A stretch of 64,000 nt of DNA from Haemonchus contortus (Eukaryota > Nematoda > Chromadorea > Rhabditida > Trichostrongylidae): positions 15,745,235-15,809,234 of the forward strand of contig LS997565.1 in the NCBI GenBank assembly GCA_000469685.2. The letters run 5' to 3'. Below the pieces are notes generated by a model. The model had not been told where the DNA came from, ran no database searches, and was given only the letters and a program-made list of their open reading frames with translations. Positions 59,501 to 64,000 of this stretch are shown here, one piece after another (position 1 is the first letter of the stretch; each line of letters begins with the position of its first letter). The position numbers and the translations under genes are program-made.

Positions 59501-62500
59501 GGCAGAAATGATCCACAACAGCAATGCGACCACCGACGCACCCCGGGATCGCAACGGATGGCGATGTGGCCGAACAACGAGATTATATCTGAATGAGTAG
59601 GTTTTTTGATGGGTTTTACCTAGAGAATAGGAGAAAAACGAGTTTCTCATTTCTTCTCCATCTGTAAGATAGTATCAGGCAGTAATCGCGCAAAAGAAAA
59701 GATTTAATACTGACTGCGTCACCCTTCAGAACTGCATAAGTGGGACCCCACCCAGGACCACAAAGGTTTCCCCTCTCGTTAATGCTGTCTGTTCGTAAAC
59801 CAATACCAAACTTACAACCGAGTACTTTAAGAAAAGTATTACTTTTCTCGGCTTAGAGGGTGATCATATGAGTCATCTACATATCGAAAACCTTTAGGAC
59901 CGAAAATTACGGGAATCTCAACAACCCCTTTTTTTTTGTCTGATGAGTATTTGGTAATTTAGAAGAACAACGAAAATTACGGATTAGGGAGACGGAAATG
60001 GAAGGGACGTCAAGTGGTGCCAAGCTTTGGTGCTGTGCTGATACCTATCTATGGACCGAAGATCGAGCTCCTGATGGATACGACCAAGTTTCCGTGTACT
60101 GTAGTCAGTTACTTGGTACTAGGACCTGTCCGAAATGGTACCCCGTATCACGGTTGGTCCCTATAAGTCTCTGACGTTTCTTAGTGCAAGTTAGTGCATA
60201 GGCTCATTCCAAAAACGGATTGATAGAGGCCAGAAGGCTTTGCCTTATATATGATGGATGTTGCGACGGGCTGGATTGAAAACGCCTAACATCTACAGGT
60301 CTTTACTAGCTCCTTGGAGAGTGATTCGTTCTTCACTGAAGCGAGTTTGGTTTTTTTTACCGTGCTAAACGTTCTTAACGAGAATCGATACACGTCCTAG
60401 GAACAATTTCGTGCAGTTGGACTCGTTAACGTTTCACAATATAAAAAGAAATCGAGTTAGCAATTTAATTTTATTTTCTTACCGATCTAATGCAATTGCC
60501 GAGAGGGAGAACGTTGACACAAACACCGATGCACCCTGAAATCGACCTTTATTGTTAGACCATCCTCAGCTGAACTAAAACTAAAAAATACAGTCCGAAA
60601 ATAATAGAAAACAGAAGAAACTACACTAGTAAAGTCATCGATTATGCGCCACGCATTCAACTTTTGTTCAGAAGCGTAATGGCCTCAAATGGCGTAACAC
60701 TTTGATTCCTCGGTTTTCGAACCGAGCAGAGAATAGAGTGGGCTTTTCCTATTAGGTTCGGTATACATCGGAGCCGACTACGTACCATGGAAAGGTGATG
60801 ACTTAGTAAGCCTACTGCTTGGCGATCTTGTCGGCGAGAATCTCGACTCGAGAGTTCGAAAATCTTGACTACTCCGCTGAGAAGGCTACGAAATCTAGGG
60901 GGCTTGAAGGTGAGGCCGGTATACGCTAACGTTGCGCAAGTGTCACATAACACAACCGTTCCATGGGTACTAGGTTTTTGCTCAGAAATACGGTACAGAA
61001 GGAGTTGATGCGACCACGTTGTCATATAGTAAACTCAGCCAGATAAGGAGCTACTCATTCATGAATCGAGGTGAGCATTCCTCTTCCCATTCGTGGTCAA
61101 ATAGGGTTCCCTTGAAGGGCGGGACGGTTGACAATAGTAAAATGAACGATGGGTGAGCTATCTATCGAAATGATCTATCATGCAGAGGAAGAGATGAAAA
61201 GACGAATGCATGGCGCAATACGAACGGATTGTTTTCCCCTTTGTTGTTTGATATGGACGGCGCAAGTTCAGTTCCATATAGTTTTCCAATAAGAGAGTGA
61301 AATGTACCTGGACAAGTGGAATCAGCTTGCAGACGGGTGATGCAAAAAACCACGTCTTGTAGACATTTGTAATCGGTGTAATTGGCAACGACGTCAGGCA
61401 CATGAGCACATCACTGGCAGCCAGATTCAAGATGAATATATTCTGCACGGACTGCAGGTGACGGTTTTTCAACGTGAGGTACCTGAAGTCGTGAGTATGG
61501 CATTTTGTATAGCTTTCATCCTAAATCCAGTTGGACAGTTCGCGGTTCTGGAAGGACAGTAGCCTTCCAGGGTTGATGAAATGTCCGAACCCCAGTTGCA
61601 CGGTCCCTGTCACGGCTCCTTCAGTCCTTTTCTCTATTCTATTCTCTATTATAAATCTTACTACTAATACCAGGTTGAGGAATCGTAATGCTATAGTTTC
61701 AACGGGCCATGTAGTGAGCTGCCTAGAACCATTCCTACGAATTCTTCCATATTCCCTATTCCTACCAAAAAAAAAATATTATAAAGGGCTTATGGTAGCT
61801 CAAGCATTAATGGTGCTATGCCAACATTAGAAGAAAAAATGGATGGAGTTTTTTCTACATCCTGTTTCCGATGCATTTTTGCATTCTACTTTCATTCAGA
61901 CATTCTAATGCATATGCAGACTGTATAGGGCAGTGATGGTGTTGTAACAGCGGCGCACTATCTCACACACACGGTCAGGGGTTCGAATCCCGATCGATAT
62001 CGCATAGGCCAACCAAGCCTTCCATCCCTCCGGGTCGGTTAATTGGTACCAGACTCGTCGGAGAGGATAAAAGCACTGTTTGTACATTGGCTGGCCACCG
62101 CAATTCATTGCATAGGCCACATACGCACTCATTACGCCACTAAATGAATGAATGAAAGTCTAGGGCGGGGGCGCATCTCCCAGACGGGATTGATTAGCGC
62201 CAAAAACTTTATCCTTGGCCCTTATGAGGCCTGGACAGCACTGCCTTGGACATCAGCCAGGCCTAGAGGTTCATCTGATGCCCGAGGCAGTGCCTTTGTC
62301 CTACTAGTCAAACAGGACCGATTTCCTGGCTTTGGAAAGACGGAAGTTCAGGTTAACCCAAAATGTATTGGTCTGGGATCCGATCCCCTGACTACGCGCG
62401 TGGTAGTGCGCTGCCTAGTACTACTTCACCCTCCGCGCTAGTATGATTTTAAATGAAAATATACTTACAATACGGCAACATTTCCGACAATGCCAAGTAC

Positions 62501-62617
62501 GAAGATATGGACATAGAGGACTGCGAAAATGATCATCACCGCCAATTCGTTCGTGAGATCCGGATGATCGTCCACATAACGATGACAGGTGAGTTCTGTT
62601 TCGGATTCATTGATCAT
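56507..62617 (-). CDS. Neuropeptide (NPY/NPF-like) G-protein-coupled receptor
   Basis: A class A receptor of the nematode npr type, expected in neurons. Exons in transcript order: 62617-62469, 61482-61308, 60535-60483, 59588-59438, 59288-59155, 59050-58962, 58913-58879, 57693-57569, 56770-56632 and 56521-56507. All phases agree, giving 354 residues. The start 'MINESETELTC' directly follows a 'catttcag' acceptor. Seen in order: TM1 'FVLGIVGNVAVLY'; TM2 'NIFILNLAASDVLMCLTSLP'; a Cys before TM3 ('SPVCKLIPLVQ'); TM3 ending in 'SAIALDRYN', the DRY motif; TM4 'ALLLWIISALVCMPYG'; loop Cys in 'GLCGEFCTEKW'; TM5 'ALMVLVMQFILPFATMAVCY'; TM6 'VLLFGFTWLPHNVY'; TM7 'NVANPILYAWLNPSFKEML', with NPxxY-type NPILY. 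The tiny last exon (EKAF then stop) is the least certain. The ligand cannot be read from the sequence; NPF or FLP peptides are likely. Confidence 0.9.
58400..58600 (-). mobile_element. tRNA-derived SINE copy in a receptor intron
   Basis: Reverse complement of the SINE at 61905-62115. They share 'tctggttccaattaaccga', 'gggatggaaggcttggttgg' and the B-box region 'gattcgggatccgaac'. It lies in the intron between receptor exons 7 and 8. Confidence 0.7.
61905..62115 (+). mobile_element. tRNA-derived SINE with an intact B box
   Basis: 'ggttcgaatcc' at 61981-61991 is a perfect RNA polymerase III B box. The upstream 'agtgatggtgttgtaacagc' could hold a decayed A box. The body continues to 'gcactgtttgtacattggc'. 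It is not a plausible functional tRNA, since no cloverleaf closes around it. It sits antisense in the first receptor intron. Confidence 0.7.
62365..62440 (-). mobile_element. Partial SINE head in the first receptor intron
   Basis: On the minus strand 'ggcagcgcactaccacgcgc' followed by 'gtcaggggatcggatccc' matches the head of the SINE at 61905-62115, with a mutated B box. Confidence 0.5.
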
Positions 62618-62626
62618 CTGAAATGA
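62608..62626 (-). promoter_or_regulatory. Probable spliced-leader acceptor of the receptor gene
   Basis: The minus strand reads 'gctcatttcag' directly before the ATG at 62617. Confidence 0.55.
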
Positions 62627-62639
62627 GCAGGATTTGAGA

Positions 62640-64000
62640 GAAGATCCGAACACACTGCTTAGCAAGAGGAATTCAATCGTGAAAATCAGGAAATCAAATC
62701 GAACTCCGTTCCTTATACGATGTTTCTGACAAAGTAATAGTTGTAGAAGCAGTTACTGCCCTTAGCATTGAGGCAATCAGCAAAACACTAGTCAAGTAAG
62801 TTAGCTTCAATTGCATCAATGTTGGTCATGATTGAAGTGTCCTCGTGGTGTACTCGAGATGCATGCTACTCACGGAAGAGAAGGTCCACGGCAGTTTTGG
62901 AACTTCCCCAACGATTTCCAGCAAAAAAAGTATGAGGCGAGTAGAGGAGTATTTACGAGCCAAATTGACGAAATCACTCCTAATCAATTGTAATTATCAA
63001 TTTTTTGGACTAGCACAAACAGAATAGCAAGGTCAATTTGACAATAAGTTGTCGCTATCTTTTCACGTAAGGACGCGCCATAGTTGGATGCACGCGGATC
63101 GTCAATACCGCGACGCATGAGGCACGCGTGCTGCGATCGATATTGCGGGTGATCACTGTTTTGGTTCAGGGTTAAACGTGTTGAAAGTGATTAGCTGTAT
63201 AGCTTCACTCAAGAAGGAATAAATGCCCCTGGTACTTTTATTACTTATTGTTAGAAACAGATCGAATTGAGTAGACCACATAATAGAAAAGCTCTTTGGA
63301 TACTATGTAGTTTGAGAGGGAACGAGGTCCTTTTACTGTAAAAAGTACGGTATCAATCACCGTATGCTTTGGCTATAATAGCCGTCCAAGGAGGCTTTCC
63401 TAGTAAACGGGCTGCAGAACCGTTACAGTAGAGCGACTTTGACATACACGCAACACATGGGTGATGTTTTTTCCCCATGGAGAGAAGAAAACCAATTACA
63501 AAAAATAAGAGAATCATAAAAATTGGGAGTTATAAAGACCGACAGACTATGGGCCTATCCAATGTTAAGAAATACCGATGATAATCCATAAGTGAAAGCG
63601 ATGATGCCAAAACCACCTGAGGTTACCGTTGTCTCTATTCCGGTAGCTACCACATTAACCCTACCCATTTATTCCCTCATATAATATAATGATCAAAGGA
63701 ACCGAATTAGATCAAAGATATTCATAAAACACAAAAAACCGATCGCCAGCTCCCAGAACAAAGGTTCTTGCTCTACTCGCTCGTTCTTCTCAAGGTGAAC
63801 GAGGACCAGTGCTGTACTTATACCGTACTCAAAGCCTCATTTAAGGTCATTTGGCACTCCCTTTTTTGTCGACTGAGTGATTTTTTTTCGGGTCTCACTG
63901 AAGAGATGCTCTCGAGATATCGATCCTCAGGTGATGCTTCACATCCTTAGCCTTCTATCCCACTCATCCTTCTACCAAATCATCTCGCCTACATAGGGAA
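62640..64000. other. Upstream of the receptor gene, nothing recognised
   Basis: This stretch should include the receptor promoter. I see no named element and only short frames. Confidence 0.4.

Noticed and set aside
61981..61991. Possible tRNA gene from a perfect B box
   Set aside because: No acceptor stem or anticodon arm closes around it, and relatives at 58400 and 62365 show it is a repeat.
1..64000. CRISPR array, prophage or bacterial operon
   Set aside because: No regularly spaced direct repeats with unique spacers. Introns, trans-splice acceptors and gene content are those of a nematode.

Overview
The window looks like nuclear DNA of a clade V, probably strongylid (hookworm-like), nematode. 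The evidence is: two short cuticle collagens of nematode type; small introns with TTTCAG acceptors; three genes whose start codon lies 0-1 bases after a TTTCAG-type acceptor, and a fourth with one about 30 bases upstream, as expected for spliced-leader trans-splicing; an RTE-like LINE relic of the type common in hookworm genomes; and many mariner, Tc1-like, piggyBac-like and fold-back elements. No tools were run. All gene models come from reading splice sites, frames and motifs by eye.

Layout. 1-3300: repeats and a fold-back element. 3324-7250 (+): a complete spo-11 gene of 8 exons, the meiotic double-strand-break enzyme with all catalytic residues visible. 7505-8500: LINE and SINE relics. 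11422-25915 (+): a 16-exon gene for a secreted matrix protein of about 2014 residues, with a signal peptide, two PAN/Apple domains, a ZP-N module, a huge Ser/Thr- and Lys-rich mucin-like segment, then ZP-C. The mucin-like segment sits between the two halves of the ZP domain. 27321-29400: a MITE and an internally deleted mariner. 32245-33216 (-): a 301-residue cuticle collagen. 34401-37000: two copies of a Tc1-type MITE and CAGA-type repeats. 39051-40954: a near-perfect hairpin and an almost intact mariner with one stop codon. 41076-45060 (-): remains of a superfamily 1 (UPF1-like) helicase and a second copy of its 3' end. 47373-47570: a GC-rich MITE. 49259-53367 (+): an HP1-like chromodomain/chromoshadow gene whose last exon I could not place. 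55063-56032 (+): a second 301-residue collagen, an inverted paralogue of the first. 56507-62617 (-): a 10-exon neuropeptide (NPY/NPF-like) G-protein-coupled receptor with SINE copies in its introns and one just inside its 5' end.

The genes do not form a pathway. The PAN-ZP protein and both collagens are parts of the apical matrix or cuticle; spo-11 and the HP1-like protein act in the nucleus; the receptor acts in neural signalling. The long stretches between them are mostly degenerate repeats. Where I say nothing was recognised, short open frames exist but lack family motifs or a splice context.
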